Assembly (NCBI RefSeq): GCF_023897065.1
Contig: NZ_JAMHIV010000018.1
Location: 143,721 to 207,720 of the forward strand
DNA from: Crossiella sp. SN42
GTDB taxonomy: Bacteria > Actinomycetota > Actinomycetes > Mycobacteriales > Pseudonocardiaceae
Direction of reading: 5' to 3'
Length of the DNA: 64,000 nt
Shown here: positions 25,802 to 35,097 of the stretch, piece after piece
How positions within the stretch are numbered: the stretch's first letter is position 1
How the letters are laid out: each line of letters begins with the position of its first letter
Position numbers and translations under genes: made by a program
The notes under the pieces: model-generated
Seen by the model: only the letters and a program-made list of their open reading frames with translations
Databases searched by the model: none
Told to the model about the DNA's origin: nothing

Positions 25802-26794
25802 GTGCGAATCGCTGTTCTTGGTGCCGGCGCCATCGGCGCGTACGTGGGTGCAGCCCTGCACCGCGCCGGAGCGCAGGTTCATCTCATCGCCCGCGGTGCG
25901 CACCTTTCGGCCATCCGCGAAGCCGGGGTCCGGGTGCTCTCCGACCGCGGCGACTTCCACGCCACCCCACACGCGACCGATGACCCGGCCGAGGTCGGCC
26001 CGGTGGACCACATCTTCCTAGGCCTGAAGGCGAACTCGTACGCCGCCGCGGGCCGGATGATCGAGCCGCTGTTGCACGAGCGCACCACCATCATCGCCGC
26101 GCAGAACGGGATTCCGTGGTGGTACTTCCACGGTCTGCCCGGCCCCTTCGAGAACCACCGCATCAACAGCGTGGACCCCGGCGGCGCGGTCAGCGCCGCT
26201 CTCCCGGTCCAGCGGGCCATCGGCTGCGTGGTCTACGCGGCCACCGAGATCGAGGCTCCCGGCGTGATCCGCCACCTGGAGGGCACCCGCTTCTCCATCG
26301 GCGAGCCGGACCGGTCGATCTCCGCGCGCTGCCTGGAGTTCTCCACCGCGATGATCGAAGGCGGGCTCAAGTGCCCGGTGGAGGCCGACCTCCGCCGGGA
26401 CATCTGGCTCAAGCTGATGGGCAACATCGCGTTCAACCCGATCTCCGCGCTGACCCGCTCCACCATGGCCGCCATCTGCCGGCACCACGACGCCAGGCGA
26501 CTGGTGGTGTCGATGATGCGGGAGACCCTGGAGGTCGCGCGACGGCTGGGTTCCCACCCCGAGATCTCCATCGAACGACGGCTGGCCGGGGCCGAGAAAG
26601 CCGGCGAGCACAAGACCTCCACGCTCCAGGACCTGGAGAAGGGCAAACCCCTGGAGCTGGACGTCATCCTCGCGGCGGTCGTCGAGCTCGCGGAGCTGAC
26701 CGGCGCGGAAGTTCCCACGCTCAGGGCGATCCACGCGATGGCCGACCTGCTCAACGCATCGGTGACCAGGCAGCCTGCCGCCGTCGCTTCCTGA
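25802..26794 (+). CDS. panE2: Ketopantoate-reductase family protein, probable oxalyl-CoA reductase
   Basis: 330 residues, ApbA/PanE fold: NADP motif AVLGAGAIGAYVGAAL, central LGLKANSYAAA, NGIPWWYF, then the helical domain with DIWLKLMGNIAFNPISALT carrying the conserved Lys and Asn. GTG 25802 has AGGAG 6 bases upstream. In Methylobacterium extorquens the homologue PanE2 reduces oxalyl-CoA to glyoxylate. The Frc gene, operator and Gcl pathway around this gene make the same role likely here: it would link oxalate to glycerate formation. A true pantothenate role is less likely in this setting. Confidence 0.8.
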   Translation: MRIAVLGAGAIGAYVGAALHRAGAQVHLIARGAHLSAIREAGVRVLSDRGDFHATPHATDDPAEVGPVDHIFLGLKANSYAAAGRMIEPLLHERTTIIAAQNGIPWWYFHGLPGPFENHRINSVDPGGAVSAALPVQRAIGCVVYAATEIEAPGVIRHLEGTRFSIGEPDRSISARCLEFSTAMIEGGLKCPVEADLRRDIWLKLMGNIAFNPISALTRSTMAAICRHHDARRLVVSMMRETLEVARRLGSHPEISIERRLAGAEKAGEHKTSTLQDLEKGKPLELDVILAAVVELAELTGAEVPTLRAIHAMADLLNASVTRQPAAVAS

Positions 26795-26837
26795 CCGTCT
26801 CTCCCCTCCCACCTGCCTGACCTCCCGGGGGCAGCTC

Positions 26838-28283
26838 ATGGATTCCCGTTTTCGTGACGCCGCACCCTCCGCTGAGGAACGCGCGGCCATCGATGTCGTG
26901 CTGGACCCGTCGTCCTCCGGTCGGAGTGACGGCGGGCCCATCGCCAACCCGCACGACGCGCTGTTGCCCGCCCTGCACTCCCTCAACGACCGGGTGGGCT
27001 GGATCAGCGAGGCGGCACTGGACTACCTGTCCCGCCGCCTGACCCTCTCCGCTGCCGAGGTCTTCGGCGTGGCCACCTCGTGCGCCCTGTTCTCGCTGCG
27101 GCCCCGGCCGCGCCGGGTGCTGCACGTCTGCGCCGGACCCGCTTGCCGCGCAACGGGTTCCACTCCCCTGTGCCGGACCCTGGAACGTCGCCTGGGTCCG
27201 GCCGACCGCCCGGCGGGCGGGGTGCTCTGGCAGCCCTCGCCCTGCCTCGGCCTGTGCGAGCGCGCACCGGCCGCCCTGGTCTTCGAGGCCGGTGACCCGC
27301 CGCGCACCGCGGTCACCGCACCATCCACTGTGGACAGCACCATCAGCATCGCGCTGGACCTGCGGCACGCCCAGCCGGAACCCCCGGCCGAGGCCGCCGT
27401 GCCGCAGGCGGGCGCGGAGCAGCTGGTGCTGCTGCGCCGGATCGGCCGGGTCGACCCGGCCAGCCTGTCCGACTACCTGAACACCGGCGGCTACACCGCG
27501 CTGCACCACGCACTGCGGATGGGTCCGGCCGAGATCATCCGCCTGGTGCTGGAATCCGGCCTGCCCAGCAGGGACGGGGCCGGGGTGCCGGTGGCCACGA
27601 GCTGGGAAGTCCTTGCCGGGCAACGGAACCGGCCGCACTACCTGGTGTGCGACGCCGATGAGAGCCATCCCGGCTCCTTCGCCGACCGGGTGCTGCTGGA
27701 GGGCGACCCGTTCGCGGTGGTGGAGGCGATGACCATCGCGGGCATCGCCACCGGCAGCCGCCACGGCTACCTGCACCTGCGCGGGGAGTATCCGCGGGCC
27801 CATCGCGTTCTCACCGAGGCGGTGGCCCAGGCCAGGGAGAAAGGCTTGCTGGGCCGTAACATCCTGGGCTCGGGCCGCAGCTTCGACCTGGAGGTCCGGC
27901 GCGGCGGCGGCACCTATCCCGGCCGGCGCGGCGAGCCGAGGGGCACCCCGCCGTTCCCGGCCGAGCCGGTGCTGCTGGGCAAACCCACCGTGGTGCACTC
28001 GGTGGAGACCCTGGTCGCGGTGCCCCCGGTCATCACCGGCACACCGGTGCCGAACCGGCTGTACTGCGTCTCCGGCATCGTCCGCAGGCCGGGGGTGTAC
28101 GAGCTGCCCCGCGGCAGCACCCTGCACCGCCTGGTCGCCGCGGCCGGTGGCGTGCGCACCGGCCGCACCCTGCGCGCCGCACTGGTCAACGGCGCGCTCA
28201 GCCTCCCGGCCGCACTGGACCGGCAGCTGCCCGCCGCCGGTCCCGGTTCGGTGGTGCTGCTGGATGAGGAGAGGGAGCACTGA
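26838..28283 (+). CDS. Fused NuoE-NuoF-like (FdsG-FdsB) protein, NADH part incomplete
   Basis: 481 residues. The first ~170 resemble NuoE/FdsG with all four 2Fe-2S ligands: C98, C103, C136, C140. The rest resembles NuoF/Fds[17 protein letters not shown] and [19 protein letters not shown], then an SLBB domain. The GAYICGEETALIESLEG loop is reduced to 'GGGTYPG', so the Gly-Glu-Glu that contacts FMN and NADH is gone. The protein stops after SLBB without the CxxCxxC 4Fe-4S domain. The glycine-rich FMN loop is also altered ([13 protein letters not shown]). Probably once the diaphorase module of an NAD-dependent formate dehydrogenase. fdhD follows by one base; no catalytic subunit is in the window. 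Confidence 0.8.
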   Translation: MDSRFRDAAPSAEERAAIDVVLDPSSSGRSDGGPIANPHDALLPALHSLNDRVGWISEAALDYLSRRLTLSAAEVFGVATSCALFSLRPRPRRVLHVCAGPACRATGSTPLCRTLERRLGPADRPAGGVLWQPSPCLGLCERAPAALVFEAGDPPRTAVTAPSTVDSTISIALDLRHAQPEPPAEAAVPQAGAEQLVLLRRIGRVDPASLSDYLNTGGYTALHHALRMGPAEIIRLVLESGLPSRDGAGVPVATSWEVLAGQRNRPHYLVCDADESHPGSFADRVLLEGDPFAVVEAMTIAGIATGSRHGYLHLRGEYPRAHRVLTEAVAQAREKGLLGRNILGSGRSFDLEVRRGGGTYPGRRGEPRGTPPFPAEPVLLGKPTVVHSVETLVAVPPVITGTPVPNRLYCVSGIVRRPGVYELPRGSTLHRLVAAAGGVRTGRTLRAALVNGALSLPAALDRQLPAAGPGSVVLLDEEREH

Positions 28284-28284
28284 C

Positions 28285-29118
28285 ATGGGCCGCCGCATCG
28301 CCCGCCGCATGATCACCCGCCTGCGCGCGGACACCCGCACCCGTCGCCTGGACGACCTGGTGGTGGAGGAGCCGCTGGAGATCCGGCTCAACGGCGCGCC
28401 GCTGTCGATCACCATGCGCACTCCCGGCCACGACTTCGAGCTGGCCGCGGGCTTCCTGGTCAGCGAGGGCGTGGTCGGCGCGGCCGGTGACGTCGCGGGC
28501 ATCGCCTACTGCCCCGGCGCGACCACCGACGGCGGCAACACCTACAACGTCCTGGACGTCACCCTGGCCGCGCACGTTCCGGTCGGCGAGTTCTCCTTGG
28601 CGCGCAACGTCTACACCACCTCCTCCTGCGGGGTGTGCGGCAAGGCCAGCCTGGACGCGGTGCGCACGGTGGCCCGCTGGAGCATCCGCGAGGACCCGAT
28701 CCGGCTCGACCCCTCGGTGCTGCGCGCCCTGCCCGACCGGCTGCGCGCCTCCCAGCTCCTGTTCGAGCGCACCGGCGGCCTGCACGCCGCCGCACTGTGC
28801 ACAGTGGACGGTGACCTGCTGGCGGTCCGGGAGGACGTGGGAAGGCACAACGCGGTGGACAAGCTGCTGGGCTGGGCACTGTTGCAGGATCGCTTGCCGC
28901 TGCGCGAGACGATCCTGCTGGTCTCCGGCCGGGCCAGCTTCGAGCTGGCGCAGAAGGCGGTGATGGGCGGTATCCCCGCCCTGGCCGCGGTGTCCGCCCC
29001 GTCCTCGCTCGCGGTCGAGCTGGCCGAGGAGACCGGCCTGACCGTGATCGGCTTCCTGCGCGGCGCGTCGATGAACGTCTACACCGGAGCCGACCGGCTG
29101 CTCGAACCGGTCGGCTAA
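28285..29118 (+). CDS. fdhD: Formate dehydrogenase accessory sulfurtransferase
   Basis: 277 residues. FdhD passes sulfur from a cysteine desulfurase to the molybdenum cofactor so that formate dehydrogenase becomes active. Seen: [12 protein letters not shown] near the N-terminus, [15 protein letters not shown], the catalytic cysteine loop [45 protein letters not shown] and [12 protein letters not shown]. It starts one base after the FdsGB fusion, so co-translated. Its 3' end overlaps moaA (convergent) by 4 bases. Confidence 0.95.
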   Translation: MGRRIARRMITRLRADTRTRRLDDLVVEEPLEIRLNGAPLSITMRTPGHDFELAAGFLVSEGVVGAAGDVAGIAYCPGATTDGGNTYNVLDVTLAAHVPVGEFSLARNVYTTSSCGVCGKASLDAVRTVARWSIREDPIRLDPSVLRALPDRLRASQLLFERTGGLHAAALCTVDGDLLAVREDVGRHNAVDKLLGWALLQDRLPLRETILLVSGRASFELAQKAVMGGIPALAAVSAPSSLAVELAEETGLTVIGFLRGASMNVYTGADRLLEPVG

Positions 29119-30113
29119 CCGCCGATCGCGCTCATCGGCCGGTCCGGCTGGGCGAACTCCGGCCGGTCGATGCCGTGCCCGGCAGGCTTGGCCCACATGG
29201 CTTTCCGCCACAGCTCGGCCAGCTCGGTGTCCTCGGCCCCGCCGCGCAGCGCGGCGCGCAGGTCGGTCTCGGTGTGCGCGAACAGGCAGGACCGGACCTG
29301 GCCGTCGGCGGTGAGCCGGGTGCGCGCGCAGTCGGCGCAGAACGGCCGGGTCACCGAGCCGATCACGCCCACGGTGTCCGGTCCGCCGTTGACCAGCCAG
29401 CGTTCCGCCGGCGCCGAGCCCCGCTCCCCCGGCTCCGGGGTCAGCTCGAACTCCTGGCGCAGCAGGCCAAGGATCTCCTCGGCGGTCACCATCGCCGACC
29501 GGTCCCAGCCGTGCTGCGGGTCAAGGGGCATCTGCTCGATGAAGCGCAGCTGGTAACCGGCGGCCAGGCAGAACCGCAGCAGCGGCGCGGCCTCGTCCTC
29601 GTTGATCCCGCGCAGCAGCACCGAGTTCACCTTCACCGGCCCCAGTCCGGCCTGCTGGGCCGCGCGCAGTCCGGCCAGCACCTCGGGCAGCCGGTCCCGC
29701 CGGGTGATCCGGGCGAAACGCTCCGCCCGCAAGGTGTCCAGCGAGACGTTCACCCGGTCCAGCCCCGCCGCCGCGAGCGCGTCCGCGGTCTTGGCCAGGC
29801 CCACGCCGTTGGTGGTCAGCGCGATCCGCGGCCGGGGCGTCAACGCGGCCGCCCCGGCCACGATCTCCGGCAAGTCCCGGCGCAGCAACGGTTCCCCGCC
29901 GGTGAACCGGACATCGGTGACGCCGAGCTCACGCACCGCGATGCCGATGAGCCGGACGAACTCCGCGCCGGTCAACAACTCCGGCTTCGCCAGCCAGTCC
30001 AGGCCCTCGGCCGGCATGCAGTAGGTGCAGCGCAGGTTGCACTTGTCGATGAGGGAAACTCGCAGGTCCGTCGCGACTCGACCAAACGAGTCCAGCAACC
30101 CAAGCCCGGTCAT
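29115..30113 (-). CDS. moaA: GTP 3',8-cyclase, molybdenum cofactor synthesis
   Basis: About 332 residues. Radical-SAM CxxxCxxC motif as [17 protein letters not shown], and the C-terminal cluster CADC...C ([19 protein letters not shown]), with the C-terminal Gly-Gly that the enzyme needs. Converts GTP to the first precursor of molybdopterin. Two ATGs are possible, 30119 and 30113. A TACGAT -10-like box lies 6 bases before ATG 30113, so a leaderless start there is favoured. The predicted operator overlaps this region. It would supply cofactor for formate dehydrogenase. Confidence 0.93.
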   Translation of the reverse strand: MTGLGLLDSFGRVATDLRVSLIDKCNLRCTYCMPAEGLDWLAKPELLTGAEFVRLIGIAVRELGVTDVRFTGGEPLLRRDLPEIVAGAAALTPRPRIALTTNGVGLAKTADALAAAGLDRVNVSLDTLRAERFARITRRDRLPEVLAGLRAAQQAGLGPVKVNSVLLRGINEDEAAPLLRFCLAAGYQLRFIEQMPLDPQHGWDRSAMVTAEEILGLLRQEFELTPEPGERGSAPAERWLVNGGPDTVGVIGSVTRPFCADCARTRLTADGQVRSCLFAHTETDLRAALRGGAEDTELAELWRKAMWAKPAGHGIDRPEFAQPDRPMSAIGG

Positions 30114-30125
30114 CTGCATATCGTA
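30112..30125. promoter_or_regulatory. Predicted GntR operator overlapping moaA start
   Basis: ATCTGCATATCGTA, three mismatches from the oxc site. It overlaps the moaA start codons and the -10-like TACGAT on the minus strand. Position strongly suggests repression. Confidence 0.55.
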
Positions 30126-30155
30126 TGCCGAAAAGTCGGCGAGCAGTACGTGACC

Positions 30156-30581
30156 TCAGTCCCCCGTCGCGCGCCGGTCCCGCTTCAGCGCCCCGCGCTG
30201 ATGCTTGGCGGCCAGCCGCCGTTCCCTGGCGCCCCGGCTGGGCTTGGTCGCCCGCCGCGGCGGCGCGGGCGGCAGCACCGCGTCCCGCAGCAGGCTGGCC
30301 AGCCGTTCCCTGGCCGCCTTGCGGTTGGCCAGCTGGGTCCGGTACTCCGAGGCCGCGATGGTGACCACGCCGTCCACCAGCCGGTCGGCCAGCCGGGCCA
30401 GCGCGCGCCGCCGGAGGTGCTCGGGCAGCGCCCGCGACTCCGCCACGTCGAAGGACAGCTCAACCCGGCTGTCGGCGGTGTTGACGCCCTGTCCGCCAGG
30501 CCCGGAGGACCTGGAGAACCGTTCACTCAGCTCCGCGCCGGGGATCACCAGCGCGGCGTTAACCCGCAGGTCCTCGGCCAT
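30156..30581 (-). CDS. arfB: Alternative ribosome-rescue factor, ArfB-like
   Basis: 141 residues with the release-factor GGQ loop (RSSGPGGQGVNTADSRVEL) that hydrolyses peptidyl-tRNA, and a basic C-terminal tail (ATKPSRGARERRLAAKHQRGALKRDRR) that enters the mRNA channel of stalled ribosomes. It lacks codon-recognition domains, as expected for ArfB/YaeJ. Start ATG 30581. Confidence 0.92.
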   Translation of the reverse strand: MAEDLRVNAALVIPGAELSERFSRSSGPGGQGVNTADSRVELSFDVAESRALPEHLRRRALARLADRLVDGVVTIAASEYRTQLANRKAARERLASLLRDAVLPPAPPRRATKPSRGARERRLAAKHQRGALKRDRRATGD

Positions 30582-30621
30582 ACCTCAAGGATGCCTCACG
30601 GTCCGCGGGCTCACCAACCGA

Positions 30622-31203
30622 TTAGGCCTCGTCGGCGATCGCCGGTCCCTCGTAGAGCAGCGCGCCGGAGCCGTCGAACACCCGGACCGTGCACCCGCGC
30701 AGCCGCTCGGTCGCCTCGGCGGAGCCCGCCCAGATCGCGTCCAGCCGCTCCTCCACCGGCGCGGTGCCGGCCACCCTGGTCCGGCTCAGGTCGAGGTCCA
30801 CCGCGAAGGTGCCTGCCGCGACGTGCGCCGGGTGGACCGTGCCGTCCTCACTGACCAGCTCCAGCCTGGCCGCCTCCGGGGCGAGGGTCCCGGTCACCGC
30901 GGGCGCCCTGCTCATGATCGCGTACGGGCGCTCGGTGAAGTCCCCGCCGAACCCGGTGGACAGGACGGTGAACAGGGTGTCCTGCTCGCCGCGGAAGACG
31001 CAGGTGCCGTCCACGCCGGAGTCGTTGCGGATCATCACCTCGCCCCGGTCGGTACCGGCCCCGAACCGTGCCCCCGCGCGCCAACCCGCGTGGGAGACCT
31101 CCTCCACCGGCGTGCCCGCGATCTCGGCGGCCCGGTAGGCCGCGGCGAAGATCCGCATCTCCACCAGTTCCCGCTGGACCTGCTCATCAGACATGGGTGG
31201 CAT
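30622..31203 (-). CDS. Hypothetical protein, 193 aa
   Basis: Begins MPPMSDEQVQRELVEMRIF. Soluble, acidic, with beta-rich stretches (CVFRGEQDTLFTVLSTGFGG, ...TVRVFDGSGALLYEGPA). No family recognised. A GAGG site 7 bases upstream of ATG 31203 is the best start; GTG 31209 and ATG 31194 are close alternatives. Confidence 0.6.
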   Translation of the reverse strand: MPPMSDEQVQRELVEMRIFAAAYRAAEIAGTPVEEVSHAGWRAGARFGAGTDRGEVMIRNDSGVDGTCVFRGEQDTLFTVLSTGFGGDFTERPYAIMSRAPAVTGTLAPEAARLELVSEDGTVHPAHVAAGTFAVDLDLSRTRVAGTAPVEERLDAIWAGSAEATERLRGCTVRVFDGSGALLYEGPAIADEA

Positions 31204-31486
31204 CAGCACGCCTCGACTTTCCTGTGTCCACAACGAATAGCCCGAATGGCCTACCAGTGCAGCATCACCCGCCCGGCCGGGCCTCCACCTCGGGGTTTGC
31301 CCCTGAACTCCCCCGGAGCCGCGAGTCACGCCGATCCGGTGAAACCTCGGCTGTCCAGATCCCTCCGATCGCACTATATCGATACACAACCCGCGCCGTC
31401 CGGTCTAGACCTCCGATGACCTCTTGCCTACTCGCCGCGCCCGCCGGTACCCCTGAACCGCACCCGCCGCGCCGAGGAGGCAGCTG

Positions 31487-33268
31487 ATGTCGACACCCGT
31501 CCGGCGACGTTCCGCCATCGTCGTCCTGTTCTCCGTGCTCGCCCTGCTCGGCCTCGGGGTGACCCCGGCCGCCGCCGAGGTGGTGCACCCGCGCCAGGAC
31601 TGGCTGCGCGCCGCCACCGCCGGGCTGTTCCTGCACTGGGGGATGCGCACCTCGCCCGGCTACACCAGTTGTTCCGCCTGGGAGAACGCGATCACCGCCG
31701 GTGGCTGGAGCCCGGACTACTGGATCACCGAGGCGCGGAAGCTGCACGCGCAGTACCTGGTGCTGGCCTCCTTCCACAGCAGGCTGGGCTACGGCAAGGC
31801 GTGGCCGTCCAAGGTGCCCGGCAGCTGCGCCACCAAGCGGGACTTCGTCCGCGAGCTGCTGGACGCGGCGGACAAGCGGGACATGAAGGTCATCATGTAC
31901 ATGACCGACGATCCGCAGTGGCACCAGGAAGGCAGGCCCTCGGGCAGCTGGCTGGACTCGGCCGCCTACTCCCGCTACAAGGGCCGCAACGTGGACATCA
32001 CCACCAGGGACGGCTTCGGCGAGTACAGCTACGACAGCATCGTCGAGGTGGCGCAACGGTATCCGGAGCTGGCCGGGTTCTGGATCGACAACGACAACGC
32101 CTTCTGGGAGCGCAACGGCCTGTATGAGCGGGTGCGCAAGGAACGGCCGCACTTCCTGCTCAGCAACAACAACGAGGACACGCCGATCATGGACACGATC
32201 AGCAACGAGCAGAAGACCGGCATGTCCCCGGACTACGACTACCCGCAGGCGGTCTACACCGCGGCGCCCCGACTGATCGAGGCCTGTTTCAAACTGCCCT
32301 CCACCGGCCCCTGGTGGCACAACGGCTCCGACTCGGCGGTGGACTACCAGCTGACCATCGGCCGCTACGTGACCAACCTCGGCTCCGACGTCAAGGCGCT
32401 GATGGCCGAGACCGCCATGGTGAACGGCAAGTTCCCGGCCAAGCAGGCGGCGTTCAACAACTTCCTCAAGGGCTACTTCGACCAGATCCGCGAGTCCATC
32501 CACGGCATGCACGGCGGCGGTTACGGCCACGGCGGCCTGAAGCCGGGGTTCTGGAACGACGGCGCGCACGGCGTCACCACGGTGGCCAAGGACAACCCGG
32601 ACCGGCACTACATCCACACGCTCACCCGCCCCTCCGGCAGCACGCTCCGGTTGCGGGACAACGGCTACCGGGTGCTCAAGGTGACCAACCTGCGCACCGG
32701 GGCCCCGGTGAAGTTCAGTCAGGCCAACGGTTCTCTCACCCTGACCGGCGTCACCGACTGGGACCAGTACGACACGGTCTTCCGGGTGGACACCGGCGGC
32801 CGCACCGGCGTGTACCCGGCCAACGCGGTCACGGTGACCGCCTCCGCCTCAGCCGCCGGGCACGGCCCCGCGCTGCTCAACGACGGCGACCACGCGACCT
32901 ACTGGGACAGCGACAAGACCACCCCGGTGTCCCTGCGCTTCGACCTGGGCGCGCGCAAGCCGGTGCGCTACCTGGCGCTGAACCAGCGGGAGGACTCGGT
33001 CAGCTACGCCCGCTCGGCCACCGAGCAGTCCGCCCGGATCAAGGACTACCGGGTCCACGTCAGTGAGGACGGCGCCAACTGGGGCTCCCCGGTCGCCTCC
33101 GGCCAGCTGCCCAGCCACCGCGGCGTGTCCTTTGTGGACATCCCGCAGACCACGGCCCGGCACGTCCGCCTGGAGGTGGTCAGCACCTGGGCCGCGGCCA
33201 GCGACGGCAAGCGGCACAAGCAGCTGCGGGTGGACGAGGCCTGGCTGGGCTCGGCGCACGTGAGCTGA
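31487..33268 (+). CDS. Secreted GH29-like glycosidase (alpha-L-fucosidase type) with discoidin domain
   Basis: 593 residues. A Sec signal peptide (hydrophobic AIVVLFSVLALLGLG, cut near AAAEVV) precedes a catalytic barrel with AGLFLHWGMRTSPGY and HAQYLVLASFHS, which match GH29 alpha-L-fucosidases. The nucleophile strand reads LAGFWIDNDNAFWE instead of the usual WFDG, so substrate may differ. From about residue 445 an F5/8-type C (discoidin) carbohydrate-binding domain follows (HGPALLNDGDHATYWDSD...). A GGAGG ribosome-binding site precedes ATG 31487. It may release sugars from glycoproteins or plant polymers. No transporter is adjacent. Confidence 0.8.
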   Translation: MSTPVRRRSAIVVLFSVLALLGLGVTPAAAEVVHPRQDWLRAATAGLFLHWGMRTSPGYTSCSAWENAITAGGWSPDYWITEARKLHAQYLVLASFHSRLGYGKAWPSKVPGSCATKRDFVRELLDAADKRDMKVIMYMTDDPQWHQEGRPSGSWLDSAAYSRYKGRNVDITTRDGFGEYSYDSIVEVAQRYPELAGFWIDNDNAFWERNGLYERVRKERPHFLLSNNNEDTPIMDTISNEQKTGMSPDYDYPQAVYTAAPRLIEACFKLPSTGPWWHNGSDSAVDYQLTIGRYVTNLGSDVKALMAETAMVNGKFPAKQAAFNNFLKGYFDQIRESIHGMHGGGYGHGGLKPGFWNDGAHGVTTVAKDNPDRHYIHTLTRPSGSTLRLRDNGYRVLKVTNLRTGAPVKFSQANGSLTLTGVTDWDQYDTVFRVDTGGRTGVYPANAVTVTASASAAGHGPALLNDGDHATYWDSDKTTPVSLRFDLGARKPVRYLALNQREDSVSYARSATEQSARIKDYRVHVSEDGANWGSPVASGQLPSHRGVSFVDIPQTTARHVRLEVVSTWAAASDGKRHKQLRVDEAWLGSAHVS

Positions 33269-33368
33269 CCCAGCGCGACCGGCCGGCCACCGACGGTGCG
33301 CCCGGCTCTGGCCAGTCGGCCGAGTGACCTTGGCCAAAAGTCCGAGCCGGACGCGCCGCCGCTGCCGC

Positions 33369-33755
33369 ATGGTGGAGGTCGTGGGGAAACGAACTCGGGA
33401 CATCCTGCTGCTGACCTGCTGCTTGGCCGCCATCGGCGCGGCTGGCTACTTCATCCGCGGCATCATGACCGACCTGAGCGGCGCGCCGGTCCGCCAGGGT
33501 GAGGCCACGGCGGAACGCACCGGCAAGAGCACCGACGGCAAGGTGGAGATCCGGCTCACCCAGACGCTGCGGGTCGGTGAGGGCCCGCACGCCCAGGTGG
33601 TGCCGGACGGCACAGTGCTCCAGGTGGAGGCCAAGCTGCTGCCGGCAGCCGAGGGCGCGCTGCGCTGCAAGCTCGGCGTGCAGGCGGGCAAGGACACGCC
33701 CAGGGTCACCGTGAACAGCTGCGCGCCGGGGACGGTCAGCCAGCGGATCGACTAG
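33369..33755 (+). CDS. Small membrane-anchored hypothetical protein
   Basis: 128 residues. One transmembrane helix near the N-terminus (DILLLTCCLAAIGAAGYFI), then an extracytoplasmic beta-rich part with two cysteines (LRCKLG..., VNSCAPG). Start taken at ATG 33369. Convergent with the P450 gene, overlapping by 20 bases. Family unknown. Confidence 0.55.
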   Translation: MVEVVGKRTRDILLLTCCLAAIGAAGYFIRGIMTDLSGAPVRQGEATAERTGKSTDGKVEIRLTQTLRVGEGPHAQVVPDGTVLQVEAKLLPAAEGALRCKLGVQAGKDTPRVTVNSCAPGTVSQRID

Positions 33756-35097
33756 ACCAGCGGATCGGCAGCCGCTTCACGCCGTGCTGGAAGTTCGAGC
33801 GCAACCGCACCGGTTCGCCCGCGAGCTCGACCTCGCCCAGCTGGTCGAACACCGCGGTGAACATCGCCCGCAGCTGCACCCGCGCCAGGTGCGCGCCGAG
33901 GCAGAAGTGCGGCCCGTGACCGAAACTCAGCTGGTCGTTCGGCTGCCGGGCCGGGTCGAACCGGTCCGGATCGGCGAAGACCCGCTCGTCCCGGTTGGCC
34001 GAGCTGAACCACACCACCGCCTTCTCCCCCGCCGCGATGTCCACCCCGCCCAGCCGGGTGTCCACAGTGGCCGTCCGGCGGAAGTGCATCACCGGTGTCC
34101 ACCAGCGCAGCATCTCCTCCACCAGCCCCGGCAGCAGCGACCGGTCGGCCAGCACCCGGCGGTATTCGTCCACATTGGACATCAGCGCGATCAACCCACC
34201 GGGGATGCCGTTGCGCAGGGTCTCGTTGCCCGCAACCGAGAACAGCCAGAACAGGTTCTCGAACTCCTCGATGCTCACCGTCTCGCCGTGCCGCATCAGG
34301 TTGCTCATCACGTCCTCGCCCGGGTTGCGCCGCTTGTGCTCGCCGAGGGCCCGCGCGTAGGCGTACAGGTCCGGCATCCCGGCGCGGGTGCGCGGGTCCG
34401 GCACCCGGCCGTGCTCATCCGGCACCGGGCGCAGCGCCAGGGCTTGCCGGGCCATCGGGCTGGAGCCGCTGCCGTCGACCCTGGCGCTGACCGCGTACTC
34501 GGGGTCCTGGTAGCCGATGGCGCGGTTGCTCCAGTCGAACATCAGCCAGCGGTCCTCCCTGGGCACGCCGAAGACCTCGGCCAGGGTGAGCAGCGGCAGG
34601 TCGGCGGCCACCTCCTTGGCGAAGTCGCACTCCCCCCGCCCGGCCACCGCCGCGACCAGCTCGTGCGCCCAGCCCTGGATGCGGTGCTCCAGCCGGGCGA
34701 TGGTCCTGGGCGTGAACGCCTTGGCCAGCAGGGTGCGCAGCCGGGCGTGCTCCGGCGGGTCCAGGTTGAGCATCATCCGCCGCACGTAGGCCAGGTCCGC
34801 GGGCGTGGCCGGGTCCCGGATCTGGGTGGCGCCCAGCTGAGAGGAGAACACCCTGGGATCGCGCAGCACCTGCTTGACCTCGGCGTGCCGCAGCACCGCC
34901 CAGAACCCCGGCCCGGCCGGCCAGCGGTCCACCGCGGGCTCGGGCACCCACACCACCGCCGACCGCGCCCGCAGCTCGGCCAGCTCGGCGTGCGGCACCC
35001 CGGTCAGGTAGGTGTCCGGGTTGAAGATCACCTCGGTCGCATCGGCCACGGATGGATTCTTACCGGCGCGGGCAGTTTCCGGCAGGATCTCGGCCAT
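33736..35097 (-). CDS. Cytochrome P450
   Basis: About 453 residues. I-helix FSVAGNETLRNG with the AGxET oxygen-activation motif, ExxR in VEEMLRWW, and the heme-binding loop SFGHGPHFCLGAHLAR with the cysteine ligand. Soluble bacterial class I type, needing ferredoxin partners not in the window. The sequence LNLDPPEHARLRTLLAKAF is typical of actinobacterial steroid- or fatty-acid-type P450s, but the substrate cannot be stated. Start ATG 35097 shares bases with the divergent hydrolase ATG; GTG 35050 is an alternative closer to the conserved region. Confidence 0.92.
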   Translation of the reverse strand: MAEILPETARAGKNPSVADATEVIFNPDTYLTGVPHAELAELRARSAVVWVPEPAVDRWPAGPGFWAVLRHAEVKQVLRDPRVFSSQLGATQIRDPATPADLAYVRRMMLNLDPPEHARLRTLLAKAFTPRTIARLEHRIQGWAHELVAAVAGRGECDFAKEVAADLPLLTLAEVFGVPREDRWLMFDWSNRAIGYQDPEYAVSARVDGSGSSPMARQALALRPVPDEHGRVPDPRTRAGMPDLYAYARALGEHKRRNPGEDVMSNLMRHGETVSIEEFENLFWLFSVAGNETLRNGIPGGLIALMSNVDEYRRVLADRSLLPGLVEEMLRWWTPVMHFRRTATVDTRLGGVDIAAGEKAVVWFSSANRDERVFADPDRFDPARQPNDQLSFGHGPHFCLGAHLARVQLRAMFTAVFDQLGEVELAGEPVRLRSNFQHGVKRLPIRWSSRSAG

